Source of the DNA: Rhodococcus ruber NBRC 15591
GTDB taxonomy: Bacteria; Actinomycetota; Actinomycetes; Mycobacteriales; Mycobacteriaceae
NCBI RefSeq assembly: GCF_001894945.1
Contig: NZ_BCXE01000001.1
Span: 496,001 to 560,000, forward strand
Direction: 5' to 3'
Length of the DNA stretch: 64,000 bases
Under the pieces are notes generated by a model. The model was not told where the DNA came from and ran no database searches. It was given only the letters and a program-made list of their open reading frames with translations. Both the position numbers and the translations under genes were made by a program. Shown here piece after piece: positions 18,408 through 29,570 of this stretch. Within the stretch, counting starts at the first letter, position 1; every line of letters starts with the position of its first letter.

Positions 18408-18780
18408 GCAGATTCCTCCGGTCTCGTCTGGATCGTCGATGATTGTGTCGTTCCCGTCGGCGCCAGTGTTACTCATCCGTAGACAAGATTTTCGTGTCCC
18501 GCCGCCCGGGATCGACGGCCACGAGATGAACACCTCTTGAACTGGGCTTTATGTCCGCCCTGGGGCGTATGTGGCAATGGTCACATCGCCGCGTGCGGGC
18601 CCGGATCCGGCCCCCGGGCGTAGGGTCGAAGGTCCCTTCGGCGGGCGACCGCGGTCGCGGTGCGTGTCGTGCGCCACGATCGGTGAGCCCTGCGGTAGCG
18701 TTCCCCACCTACCGGCAACCGGTCGGGGCGGCGGGGTCCCCGGCGCTTCCGGAAGGGGAACGCAGTGGGACGGGTGTTTC
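18408..18780. other. 373-base intergenic region between divergent genes
   Basis: Separates the chorismate mutase gene (minus) from the membrane-protein gene (plus). It contains one CRP/GlxR-like box (18570-18585) and a GC-rich palindrome segment CCGGATCCGG near 18603-18612. I found no convincing ORF, RNA gene or further hairpin. Confidence 0.5.
18570..18585 (+). promoter_or_regulatory. CRP/GlxR-like box
   Basis: TGTGGCAATGGTCACA at 18570-18585 matches TGTGA-N6-TCACA in nine of ten arm positions (one A to G change); the outer bases extend it to ATGTG/CACAT. It lies in the divergent gap about 163 bases from the chorismate mutase start and 196 bases from the membrane-protein start. Confidence 0.4.
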
Positions 18781-19632
18781 GTGCACGGCACCGATGAAGA
18801 CGAGTCCGCCTCCGCGCGAATGATCCGCCCGGAGGAGTGGCCGCCTCCCAAGGTCAATACCCGGGTCGCCGCCGCGATAGTCCTGGCGGGTGTCGTGATC
18901 CTCGTCTCCCTCTGGCGGGCTTGGGATGCCGGTCACGCGGGGGCCTGGGCGGTGATGCGGTTCTTCCTCATCCTGTCCGGCCTGATGGCCCTCACCGCGC
19001 TCTTCGGATACGTGTTCTGGCGGCCACGGCGCGGCGACCCGGAGATCCGTCTCGTCGAGGCGTGGGGCCGCGGGGCCACCGAGATCCGCGCATCCGGCCC
19101 GGTCTTCCATCTGATGGGCGCCATGACGACGAGTGCGGCGTTGCTCTCCCTCGGCGCTGCCGTCGAGATCGTGCTGTTCGCCCCCGGCGTTCCGTGGGTG
19201 AGTGTGCTCCTCGCGGCATTCGGGCTGCCGTGCGCGGCGTTCGTCGTGGAGGTGCTGCGCGGCGGGATCCGCCGGGGGGCGCTACTGCTGACACCGGACG
19301 GGATCCGGCAGCGCGGCTGGACCATCGAGTCGTATCTGCCGTGGGTGTCGGTGGCCGGGGTGCATGCCGTCCACCACGGCTTCCCCGAGATCTGGGTGCT
19401 GGGCACGCCGGCCGCGGCCTGGGCGCGACGACGGACCAGCCGGCTGTTCCGCCTGGACCGGTTGCCTCCCGAACCGGTGATCGAGATCGACTCCCGCAAG
19501 TTCGACTGCGACCCGGTGCTGCTGTTCCGGGTGCTCGAGTTCTATGCGAGCAATCCGCAGGCCCGCACGGAACTCGGGTCGGCCGCGGCGACCGAGCGCG
19601 TGCATCGGCACGACCTCGGCGATCCCACCTGA
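18781..19632 (+). CDS. Membrane protein of unknown function, four predicted helices with PH-like C-terminus
   Basis: About 283 residues when started at GTG 18781; an ATG at 18820 (MIRPEEWPPP) would give 270. Four hydrophobic segments (about residues 32-46, 57-79, 110-131 and 134-158 of the longer form) are arranged as two hairpins around a short cytosolic strand region (DPEIRLVEAWGRG). The C-terminal 130 residues are a strand-rich cytosolic domain with LLLTPDGIRQRGW-TIESYLPWVSVAGV, which has the look of bacterial PH-like membrane domains. No enzyme motif. Single-gene transcript, followed at 115 bases by the thiolase gene on the same strand. Start uncertain as no good ribosome site is visible. 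Confidence 0.6.
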   Translation: MHGTDEDESASARMIRPEEWPPPKVNTRVAAAIVLAGVVILVSLWRAWDAGHAGAWAVMRFFLILSGLMALTALFGYVFWRPRRGDPEIRLVEAWGRGATEIRASGPVFHLMGAMTTSAALLSLGAAVEIVLFAPGVPWVSVLLAAFGLPCAAFVVEVLRGGIRRGALLLTPDGIRQRGWTIESYLPWVSVAGVHAVHHGFPEIWVLGTPAAAWARRRTSRLFRLDRLPPEPVIEIDSRKFDCDPVLLFRVLEFYASNPQARTELGSAAATERVHRHDLGDPT

Positions 19633-19746
19633 CAGTGCCCGCCTTGCGTCGCAGTGCCACCCGACTGTGTTGCGGCTCACTGCTCCGGTATCGTCGACCG
19701 CAAGATATGGCACTCGGTGCCGTTCCTGCGAGAGATGGGACGTGAG

Positions 19747-20931
<1,185 letters not shown>

Positions 20932-20950
20932 GCCGGGCCGCTCCGCGGCC

Positions 20951-20992
20951 GGTGCGTCCTTTGGGCTGCTGCAGCCGCCCAAAGGACGCACC
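20951..20992. repeat. Intergenic inverted repeat (GGTGCGTCCTTTGGG family), bidirectional terminator candidate
   Basis: GGTGCGTCCTTTGGG (20951-20965) and its exact complement CCCAAAGGACGCACC (20978-20992) flank a 12-base centre that can itself pair (CTGC/GCAG). The repeat fills almost the whole gap between the convergent thiolase and acyl-CoA ligase genes. A 15-base perfect stem with an A/T-rich middle is unlike an ordinary terminator of this genome. Confidence 0.75.
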
Positions 20993-20994
20993 GC

Positions 20995-22551
<1,557 letters not shown>

Positions 22552-22664
22552 GCGGGGGCCTCCTGGAAGAACAGCTGCCCGCCCTGTGGCGGGTGTCACA
22601 CAGGTTATTGCCGGGGCGGCGCGGCGTCTCGGAATCGGGCGTATCGCCGCGGACCCCAGCGGCC

Positions 22665-23939
22665 TCACTGTCCGGGCAGGCAGGCCGCGACTCCGCCGGC
22701 CTCGAAGGTGGAGGTCTCGCAGTAGGCCCCTCGGGGGTAGTAGGGCCCCATCGTGGCGGCCGGATCGCCGCCCTGCGCGGACTGCACCGACTGCGGCAGG
22801 AACTCGTCGGACGGGAGCATGTTCCGGTAGAGCAGGGTCTTCTTCGGGACCTCGGTCGAGCCCCACGGCAGGACCGTCACCGTCGGATCGGCCGTGGCGC
22901 GGGCGGGCACGTCCTCGGGCGCGGCGACGACGTAGGTGAACCAGCCCTCCGCGTCGACGGCCGTCTCGAAGTCGGCCGCGCACGCGACGACCGGGTACGG
23001 GGTGACCTGGTCGTTCTGGCACATCGACCAGTACCGCACCTGGCGGCCCGGTGTGGTGATCGGTTCGCCGGCGCGGGTGTCGGGGAACGTGGGGGCCTTG
23101 CCGCGCACGACGGCGATGCGGCCCGGCTGGTAGGTCAGGACGGTGCCGATGTACTTGTTGTCGCCGTTGGGAAACAAACCGGACGTGGTGGCGGGGCTGA
23201 CGAACGTGGTCTCGGGAACGTCACCGGGGAAGGCGCCCGAGGCGGCGCTCTCGACGATGCGGTCGACGGCCGCCTCGGCGGCGCGCTCGACCGGTCCGCT
23301 GCCGTAGTCGGCGGGGTCGAACTCGGCGGTGCACGTGGGTACCGGCACGGCGCGCCCGCCCTGGTGCAGGGTCACGTCCGGCAGGGGAACCCCGCCGGAC
23401 GCGGAGGCCGGGTCGTCGGGCACGTACACCCGGATGATGAGGAATCCGACCGGTGCGGTGGGCGACCCGGCGGGGAGCGCGGCGATCTCGTTGCGGGCGT
23501 GGTCGGCCGGACCGGTGACGACGGTCGCGCTCCAGCGCCGCGCCGACGGGGGCAGCGCCTCGGCGGCCGCGTCCGCGAACGGATTGCCGCTGCCCGGGTC
23601 GGGTGCGATCTGCGCGTCGCGCAGGGTGTCGACGGTGTCGAAGTTCGTTCCGTAGGTGTTGAGCGAGAAGTACCGCGCCGCCGGATACGTGCCGTGCAGT
23701 TCGATGCTGTCGCCGGGGGTCAGCGCGTACGGCAGCACCCAGTAGGTGGCGGCGGCGTCGGGGAACGCGATGTCCAGCACGGTCGCATCGGACCGGAACT
23801 GCCACGCGCAGGACCCGACGGGTTGCTGCGCCGCGGTGACCGTCGGCATCGCCAGGGCGTGCGCTGCCGCGAGCACGCCGACGAGCACGGTGGTCAGGCG
23901 ACGGCCACGCCCGGCCGTCGACGGAGCGCGTACGGCCAT
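22665..23939 (-). CDS. Secreted protein of unknown function
   Basis: A 424-residue exported protein. The signal peptide GRGRRLTTVLVGVLAAAHA with cleavage after about residue 36 has a twin-Arg, so Tat export is possible. The mature part has conserved-looking segments RYFSLNTYGTNFDT, VGFLIIRVYVPDD, TFPDTRAGEP, VRYWSMCQND and PYYPRGAYC, and six or more Cys that could form disulphides. The mid part (arranged strands, 'RYFSLNTYG' and 'GFLIIRVY') resembles DUF1214-like domains of outer-layer proteins of Nocardiaceae. No hydrolase triad is obvious. Ribosome site GAGGAG precedes ATG 23939. Function unknown; a single gene downstream of a decayed hydratase region on the opposite strand. Confidence 0.65.
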   Translation of the reverse strand: MAVRAPSTAGRGRRLTTVLVGVLAAAHALAMPTVTAAQQPVGSCAWQFRSDATVLDIAFPDAAATYWVLPYALTPGDSIELHGTYPAARYFSLNTYGTNFDTVDTLRDAQIAPDPGSGNPFADAAAEALPPSARRWSATVVTGPADHARNEIAALPAGSPTAPVGFLIIRVYVPDDPASASGGVPLPDVTLHQGGRAVPVPTCTAEFDPADYGSGPVERAAEAAVDRIVESAASGAFPGDVPETTFVSPATTSGLFPNGDNKYIGTVLTYQPGRIAVVRGKAPTFPDTRAGEPITTPGRQVRYWSMCQNDQVTPYPVVACAADFETAVDAEGWFTYVVAAPEDVPARATADPTVTVLPWGSTEVPKKTLLYRNMLPSDEFLPQSVQSAQGGDPAATMGPYYPRGAYCETSTFEAGGVAACLPGQ

Positions 23940-24049
23940 GGGAACTCCTCACGCGAGGGAGAGTCCTGTCGCATCATCTGTACCCGACCCGGGCCGGCCG
24001 CACCGGCGGTTCGGGCGAATCCGCGGCCGGTGGTGCGGCCGGGGCCGGC

Positions 24050-24365
24050 TGGGACCCCCGGTGGTTCCGCACCGCTCGCGCGGCCGCGGAGGGCGGCATG
24101 TCGGCGGGCTCATCGTCAGCGGGATCCACACCCGGGCCGTCGCCCGGCGCCCGAGCGTGGCGGCCGCGTACGGATGCTGACCGAGGTGCGCTTCCGGCGT
24201 CCGAGACGTCCCGGCGACGCCCTGACCGGCACTGATGCGATCGACGACGTGCGTCTCGACGAGCGCGGCCGGGGCCTGGTGCCGGCGACGGTGCGGCTCG
24301 TCGACGGCACCGGCGACGGGGTGCTCGATCCGGGCGTCGAGTCGTGTGTGCGGCGCCGCGATTAG
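24050..24365 (+). pseudogene. Decayed MaoC-like dehydratase (frameshifted, internal deletion)
   Basis: Pieces of one MaoC hot-dog hydratase appear in all three plus frames in the right order. Frame from 24050: WDPRWFRTARAAAEGG (matching the D-P-x-x-F/W-H-x-D-x-x-A-A hydratase segment). Frame from 24100: GGLIVSGIHTRAVARRPSVA (the catalytic-loop and G-x-x-A-S-G-x-H-T helix). Frame from 24174: LTEVRFRRPRRPGDALTG with the conserved R-P-x-R-P-G-D strand, followed by a last strand LVPATVRLVDGTGDGVL. The second shift also loses about ten residues between 'AAAYG' and 'LTEV'. The gap 23940-24408 otherwise holds only the MarR promoter. A nonfunctional gene in a fatty-acid neighbourhood. Confidence 0.65.
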
Positions 24366-24396
24366 AGGCGATTGGGGTGTCGAGCGGCACAGGGCT

Positions 24397-24415
24397 TACA
24401 GTTGCGTCGTGCAAC
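24397..24415 (+). promoter_or_regulatory. MarR-type operator and -10 box on a leaderless start
   Basis: TACAGT (24397-24402) is a -10 box six bases before the GTG at 24409. The perfect inverted repeat GTTGC-GTCGT-GCAAC (24401-24415) overlaps the -10 box, the transcription start and the start codon. TTGC-N5-GCAA is a typical MarR operator pattern, so the regulator probably represses itself and the ligase gene that follows. Confidence 0.55.
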
Positions 24416-24903
24416 ACAAACGGGAGGTTGCGGCGCAGTCCGCAGCGACCGGTGTATCCGAGGTCTACGACGAGTTCGTGTACCTGGTTCGCCATCTCAC
24501 AGCGGGGGAGCGCGCCCACGACGACGTGCTGTCCCTGGCGCAGCATTCGATGCTCGGCTTCATCGACCGCAACCCGGGCTGCCGAGCCACCGACATCTCG
24601 GATGCGTTCAGCGTGAATCGGTCCACCGTCTCCCGTCAACTGCGCAGCTGCATCGACGCCGGCTGGGTCCACGCCGAGGCCGGACCCACCCGGCTCGGCC
24701 ATCCCCTCCGGCTCACCGACCGGGGCCGCGAGATCCTCGCCCGCACCGTCGCCGGACGCCACGACGAGATCCGCGCGGCGCTGACCGGCTGGGACCGGGA
24801 CGACATCGACCGGTTCGTCGACATGCTGCGCCGATTCCGCCAGGGAGTGGAACACCGGTCCACTGCCCACCCCGACCACAACGAGGGAGACGCTCGTGCG
24901 TGA
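24409..24903 (+). CDS. MarR-family transcriptional regulator
   Basis: A 164-residue winged-helix regulator. The MarR fold is clear: helix QHSMLGFIDRNPGC, the HTH ATDISDAFSVNRSTVSRQLRSC (recognition helix NRSTVSRQL), the wing RLGHPLRLTDRGREIL and a C-terminal dimer helix with FVDMLRRFRQGVE. The GTG start lies on an inverted repeat and six bases behind a -10 box, suggesting a leaderless, self-repressed transcript. Its last eight bases overlap the start of the acyl-CoA ligase gene, so the likely ligand is a fatty acid or CoA ester of that pathway. Ligand not provable from sequence. Confidence 0.85.
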   Translation: MQHKREVAAQSAATGVSEVYDEFVYLVRHLTAGERAHDDVLSLAQHSMLGFIDRNPGCRATDISDAFSVNRSTVSRQLRSCIDAGWVHAEAGPTRLGHPLRLTDRGREILARTVAGRHDEIRAALTGWDRDDIDRFVDMLRRFRQGVEHRSTAHPDHNEGDARA

Positions 24904-26686
24904 GTACACCACCCCCGCCCAGTTCACCGTCGGCGACGACGAATCGGTCGTCCGCACGGTCTTCACGCACGCGGAGAAGACGCCGCACCGCGTGATGTAC
25001 TCCCGCCCCGAGGGCGAGGACTGGGTCGCCGTCACCGCCCGGCAGTTCGCCGAGCAGGTCTCGGGGGTCGCCAAGGGCCTCATCGCGGCGGGCGTGCAGC
25101 CCGGCGACCGGGTCGCCCTGCTCTCGGCCACCCGCTACGAGTGGGCGCTGTTCGACTACGCCATCTGGGCCGCCGGTGCCGCGACCGTGCCGATCTACGA
25201 CTCCTCGTCCACCGAGCAGATCCGCTGGATCCTGCAGGATTCCGAGGCCGGCATCGCCGTCGTCGAGACCGCACGCCACGAAGCGCTGTTCGTCGACATG
25301 CCGGACACCTTGCGCCGCACCCTGCGGATCGACGGCGGTGCGGTGGAGACGCTGATCGCCGAGGGCGCCGGCGTCGACGACGCGACCCTGCAGGCCCGCC
25401 TCGACGGCATCCGCGCCGACGACCTCGCCTCGCTCGTGTACACCTCGGGCACCACCGGCCGGCCCAAGGGCTGCATGCTCACCCACCGCAACTTCTACAG
25501 CGAGGTCCGCGGCATCCTCACCGCGTCGATCGGCGAGGTCGCCAAGCCGGGCAGCCGGGTCCTGACCTTCCTGCCGCTCGCGCACGTGCTGGCCCGGGCC
25601 GTGTCGCTGGCCGTCTTCGAAGGTGGTGCGGCGCAGGCGCACTGGTCGGACTTCGGCACCATCTCCGCCCAGTTCGAGCGGTACGCCCCGAACACGATCC
25701 TCGGCGTGCCGCGCGTCTTCGAGAAGGTGCGCGACGCGGCGGCCCGCAAGGCCGCGGCCGGCGGCCGGTTCAACGCGGCGATCTTCGCGTTCGCCGAGGA
25801 GACCGCCATCGCCTACAGCGAGTCGCTCGACCGCGGCGGTCCGTCGTTCGCGCTCAAGGCCAAGCGCAACATGGCCGACAAGCTCGTCTACGCCAAGCTG
25901 CGGCAGGCGATGGGCGGCGAGTGCTGGTTCGCGATCTCCGGTGGCGGCGCCCTGAGCCCCCGCCTCGGCCACTTCTTCCGCGGCGTCGGCGTCCCGATCT
26001 ACGAGGGCTACGGCCTGACCGAGAGCACCGCCGCGCACAGCGTGAACGTCCCCGGCGCCCAGAAGATCGGCACCGTCGGACAACCGATGGGCGGCAACAG
26101 CACCCGCATCGCCGACGACGGCGAGATCGAGCTGCGCGGCGGGGTCGTGTTCCAGGGCTACTGGCGCAACGAGAAGGCCACCGCCGAGGCCTTCCACGAC
26201 GGCTGGTTCCGCACCGGCGACCTCGGCGAGATCGACGAGGACGGCTACGTGAGCATCACCGGCCGCAAGAAGGACCTCATCATCACCGCCGGCGGCAAGA
26301 ACGTCTCCCCGGGTCCGCTCGAGGACCGGATGCGCTCGCACACGCTCGTCTCGCAGGCCGTCGTCATCGGCGACGGGCGCAGCTACATCACCGCGCTGCT
26401 CACCGTCGACCCCGAGGTGCTCGACAACTGGAAGGCCGAGAACGGAAAGCCCCCCACGGCCACCATCGCCGACCTGCGCCGCGACCCGGCCCTGCACGAC
26501 GCGCTGCAGTCCATCGTCGACGACGCCAACTCCATGGTCTCGCACGCCGAGGCCATCAAGAAGTTCGTCGTCCTCGACCGGGACCTCACCGAGGAGACCG
26601 GTGAGTTGACGCCGACGCTGAAGATCAAGCGCAACGTCGTGACCGAGCGGTTCGCCGCCGACATCGAGAGCATGTACGCGAAGTGA
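24896..26686 (+). CDS. Long-chain fatty acid-CoA ligase (FadD15-like)
   Basis: A 596-residue adenylate-forming ligase of the longer FadD15 type. Motifs: YTSGTTGRPKGCMLTH (A3), GYGLTESTAAHSVN (A5), DGWFRTGDLGEIDEDGYV (A7), TGRKKDLIITAGGKNVSP (A8), and a C-terminal lid with LTPTLKIKRNVV containing the catalytic Lys. The sequence 'AGGKNVSPGPLED' is characteristic of the mycobacterial FadD15 group that activates long-chain fatty acids. It starts at GTG 24896 inside the MarR gene (eight-base overlap), so the two form one transcription unit under the MarR operator. Followed by a strong hairpin terminator. Confidence 0.9.
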   Translation: MREYTTPAQFTVGDDESVVRTVFTHAEKTPHRVMYSRPEGEDWVAVTARQFAEQVSGVAKGLIAAGVQPGDRVALLSATRYEWALFDYAIWAAGAATVPIYDSSSTEQIRWILQDSEAGIAVVETARHEALFVDMPDTLRRTLRIDGGAVETLIAEGAGVDDATLQARLDGIRADDLASLVYTSGTTGRPKGCMLTHRNFYSEVRGILTASIGEVAKPGSRVLTFLPLAHVLARAVSLAVFEGGAAQAHWSDFGTISAQFERYAPNTILGVPRVFEKVRDAAARKAAAGGRFNAAIFAFAEETAIAYSESLDRGGPSFALKAKRNMADKLVYAKLRQAMGGECWFAISGGGALSPRLGHFFRGVGVPIYEGYGLTESTAAHSVNVPGAQKIGTVGQPMGGNSTRIADDGEIELRGGVVFQGYWRNEKATAEAFHDGWFRTGDLGEIDEDGYVSITGRKKDLIITAGGKNVSPGPLEDRMRSHTLVSQAVVIGDGRSYITALLTVDPEVLDNWKAENGKPPTATIADLRRDPALHDALQSIVDDANSMVSHAEAIKKFVVLDRDLTEETGELTPTLKIKRNVVTERFAADIESMYAK

Positions 26687-26691
26687 CGCTC

Positions 26692-26721
26692 GGCCGGCTG
26701 CCGGATCCCCGGCAGCCGGCC
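26692..26721. terminator. Hairpin terminator between convergent fadD-like and malQ genes
   Basis: GGCCGGCTGCCGG (26692-26704) pairs with CCGGCAGCCGGCC (26709-26721) over 13 bases with a four-base loop. It lies between stop 26686 and the convergent malQ stop at 26730, so it can end both transcripts. No T-run. Confidence 0.8.
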
Positions 26722-26729
26722 CGAGGCGT

Positions 26730-28856
26730 TCAGGCCTTGTCGGCGGACGACTCCGGGGCCGCCGCGGCGAGCAGGGCCGCGAACCGCGCGTTGCCGGGCA
26801 GGTCCTCGAGCAGCACGGTCCGGCCGTTCTCGTCGGCCAGCGGGATCCGCCAGTTGGGGTACTCGTCGGACGTGCCCGGCTGATTCTGGCTGCGTCGCTC
26901 CCCGACGGCGTCGGCCAGCGACACCCCGATCAGCGCCGACGGGCTCGCGGCGACGAACCGGTGCAGCGCCTCGACGGTGCGCTGCTCGTCGGCGTCCGCG
27001 TCGAGCAGTCCGCGCTCCCGCAGCGCCGCCAGCACGGCGTCGCGTTCGGCGGCCGCGTCGGCGGCCTCGGTCTCCAGGTCCCGCTCCAGCAGGCCCAGCT
27101 CGGAACGCAGCGTGATGTGTTCTCCGGCAAGGAAACCCGCCGTCGGCGGCAGGTCGTGCGTGGTGACCGACGTCAGGCACAGCCTGCGGTAGCTCTCCGG
27201 TGGCCGCGGATCGTCGCCGTCCCGCTCGAACCACAGGATCGACGTCCCGGCGATGCCGCGGCGCGACAGGTACTCCTGCACCCAGCCCTCGAACACACCG
27301 AGGTCCTCGCCGATCAGCACGGCGCCCGCCCGGTGCGCCTCGAGCGCCAGGATCCCGATGAAGGCGTCGTGGTCGTACTTGACGTACGTGCCCTGGTCGG
27401 GCGTGCAGCCCTCGGGAATCCACCAGGTACGGAACAGGCCCAGGATGTGGTCCACGCGCAGGCCCCCGGCGTGGCGCAGCGCGGTGCGCACCACGTCGCG
27501 GTACGGCCGGTAGCCGAGCTCGGCGAGCCGGACCGGATGCCAGGGCGGCTGGGTCCAGTCCTGACCCTGCCGGTTGAAGTCGTCCGGCGGCGCCCCGACG
27601 GTCATGTCGCGGATGAGCGCGTCGCCGAGTGTCCAGGCATCCGCGCCGTCGGGCCGGACACCCACCGCCAGGTCGTGCACGATCCCGATGTCCATGCCGG
27701 CCGCGCGCGCTGTGGCCTGTGCCTCGGCGAGCTGCTCGTCGCACAGCCACTGCAGCCAGCAGTGGAACTCGATGCGCTCGGCCAGCTTGGTCCGCTGGCG
27801 CGTGACGTACGGCTCGTCCGGGGTCGCCGCCAGGGTCTGCCAGCGAGTGCTGCGCTCACCGAACTTCTCGCCGAGGGCGCACCACAACGCGAAGTCGGTC
27901 AGCGCGTCGCCACCCGCCGCGCGGAACGCATCGAACTGTGCCTGCCGCGCCGGGCTGCGCGGCACCCGGAACACGTGCCCGAGCACCTCCAGCTTGGCCC
28001 GGTACGCGGTGTCGCGGTCGATGCGCTTGTCCTTGCGGTTCGACTTGGCGAACTTCTCGGTGTACGCCTCGAGCGTCTTGCGGTGCTTGCGCGGCAGCAG
28101 CGCCGCCTCCCGGATGTTCTCCACCCGCAGGTAGATCGGGTGCACGAACCGCCGTGAACTCGGCAGGTACGGGGACGGCTCGAGCGGCGGCTCCGGCTCG
28201 CCCGCGTGGACGGGATTGACGAGCACGAAGTCACCCCCGTGCACGGAGGCGGTGATCGCCGTCAGGTCCGCGAGGTCCGCGAAGTCGCCGACGCCCCACG
28301 ACCGCGTCGACCGCACCGAGTACAACTGCGTGGCCAGGCCGCGGCGACGTCGCTCGAGGAGCCGGTCGGCGGTGGCGAGGCGGGCGGGCGTCACCACCAG
28401 GGTGGCCTCGGCCTCGGTGTCGTTGCTGCGGGCGTGCAGGGTGTGCCACCCGAGCGGCAGATCCGGCACGGCGAACGTCGCGCGGCCGACGAGCCGGCCG
28501 TCGACCTCCCGGGGATCGACCCACACGTCCCGCTGCGCGACGTCGACGACGTCGCCGTCCTCGGTGCGCACCTGCACCCGCACGGGATCACCGTGGGCCA
28601 CGTGCACGGGGAAGGTGTGCTCCTCGCCCTGCACGACGACCAGCGCGGGCGGCAGCATCCGCCGCCACGGCTGATTCGGCACATCCGCGAGGGCGGCGTC
28701 GATCTCCGCCTCGGTGCCGGCGGGCACCCCCAGGGAGGCCAGGACCCGGCGCAGCGTGTCGTCGCTCGCGTAGTGGTCCTGCTGATCCCACCCCACGTAC
28801 GTGGTGGCGATCCCGAATCGTTCGGCCAGTTCACGCAGCTTCACCGTCGATGTCAC
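26730..28856 (-). CDS. malQ: 4-alpha-glucanotransferase (amylomaltase, GH77)
   Basis: A 708-residue GH77 enzyme with the longer actinobacterial N-terminal extension (about 190 residues before ATQLYSVRSTRSWGVGDF). Catalytic residues are in place: nucleophile Asp in LRVDHILGLFRTWW (about residue 467), acid/base Glu in LIGEDLGVFEGW (about 515) and transition-state Asp in TTHDLPPTAGF. The lids near the active site show SPYLPSSRRFVHPIY. It transfers 1,4-alpha-glucan segments for maltodextrin and glycogen turnover, inside the cell. The start is GTG 28856; no glycogen genes adjoin it, and it sits alone between convergent genes. Confidence 0.92.
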   Translation of the reverse strand: MTSTVKLRELAERFGIATTYVGWDQQDHYASDDTLRRVLASLGVPAGTEAEIDAALADVPNQPWRRMLPPALVVVQGEEHTFPVHVAHGDPVRVQVRTEDGDVVDVAQRDVWVDPREVDGRLVGRATFAVPDLPLGWHTLHARSNDTEAEATLVVTPARLATADRLLERRRRGLATQLYSVRSTRSWGVGDFADLADLTAITASVHGGDFVLVNPVHAGEPEPPLEPSPYLPSSRRFVHPIYLRVENIREAALLPRKHRKTLEAYTEKFAKSNRKDKRIDRDTAYRAKLEVLGHVFRVPRSPARQAQFDAFRAAGGDALTDFALWCALGEKFGERSTRWQTLAATPDEPYVTRQRTKLAERIEFHCWLQWLCDEQLAEAQATARAAGMDIGIVHDLAVGVRPDGADAWTLGDALIRDMTVGAPPDDFNRQGQDWTQPPWHPVRLAELGYRPYRDVVRTALRHAGGLRVDHILGLFRTWWIPEGCTPDQGTYVKYDHDAFIGILALEAHRAGAVLIGEDLGVFEGWVQEYLSRRGIAGTSILWFERDGDDPRPPESYRRLCLTSVTTHDLPPTAGFLAGEHITLRSELGLLERDLETEAADAAAERDAVLAALRERGLLDADADEQRTVEALHRFVAASPSALIGVSLADAVGERRSQNQPGTSDEYPNWRIPLADENGRTVLLEDLPGNARFAALLAAAAPESSADKA

Positions 28857-28904
28857 GACACCCGATCATGCCAGGTCGCGGACGGGTCGGCAGACCTGGC
28901 GAGA

Positions 28905-29570
28905 TCAGCTGCGGACCGTGGGGCCCAGGTAGCCGAGCACCGCCCGGACACGGTGGTGGTCGTCGGGCTCGGGTGGCAGACCGAGCTTGTCGAAGACGGC
29001 ACGCACGAGCACGTCCACGGAGCGTTCCCCGAGGGCCAGGGCGGCTCCGATCATCCGGTTCGAACAGCCTTCGACCACGAGGGTGAGGACCTCCCGCTCC
29101 CGGGGGGACAGCTCGTCGAGGGCCCCCCGGTCGCGGTGCGGCCGGGAGATCAACCGGCCGGCCACGTCGGGATCGAGTGCCGTTCCGCCCGCCGCGACGC
29201 GGTGCAGCGACCCGAGGAACCCGTCGATGTCGGAGAGGCGGTCCTTGAGCAGATATCCCAGGCCGGCGGTCCCGCCGGCGAAGACGTTCATGACGTTCTC
29301 GGTTTCGACGTACTGGGACAGCAGCAGCACGGCGGTGCCCGGGAAGCACCGGCGAACGGTGAGGGCGGCGTCGATGCCCTCGGTGGTGTGGGTGGGCGGC
29401 ATCCGGATGTCGACCACGGCCAGGTCCGGATGGTGCTCTTCCACCAGGTGCAGCAGACCCTGCCCGTCCGCGGCCTGGCCGACCACCTCGATTCCCTCGT
29501 CGCGCAGCAGGCCGGCGATGCCCTCGCGGAGCACCGCGGAGTCGTCGGCGAGCACCACCCGCAGGTTCAT
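28905..29570 (-). CDS. NarL/LuxR-type response regulator with an altered recognition helix
   Basis: A 221-residue REC-HTH protein. REC domain residues: Asp-Asp at 9-10 (VLADDS), phospho-acceptor Asp54 in VVDIRMPP, and Lys in YLLKDR. The LuxR HTH at about 155-215 begins LSPREREVLTLVVEGCSN; its recognition helix reads GERSVDVLVRAVFDKL where the family norm is [T/S]V[E/K]xHV, so Thr-Val-Glu-x-His is lost. It overlaps its histidine kinase by four bases (ATGA) and lies opposite a paralogous REC-HTH fused to a Ser/Thr kinase. DNA target may therefore differ from that of the partner paralogue. Start ATG 29570 agreed by coupling. Confidence 0.88.
   Translation of the reverse strand: MNLRVVLADDSAVLREGIAGLLRDEGIEVVGQAADGQGLLHLVEEHHPDLAVVDIRMPPTHTTEGIDAALTVRRCFPGTAVLLLSQYVETENVMNVFAGGTAGLGYLLKDRLSDIDGFLGSLHRVAAGGTALDPDVAGRLISRPHRDRGALDELSPREREVLTLVVEGCSNRMIGAALALGERSVDVLVRAVFDKLGLPPEPDDHHRVRAVLGYLGPTVRS

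Noticed and set aside
22579-22600. GTGTCACAC palindrome upstream of the acyl-CoA ligase as a regulator site
   Set aside because: Too short and lacks a matching half-site spacing for CRP, FadR or TetR boxes.
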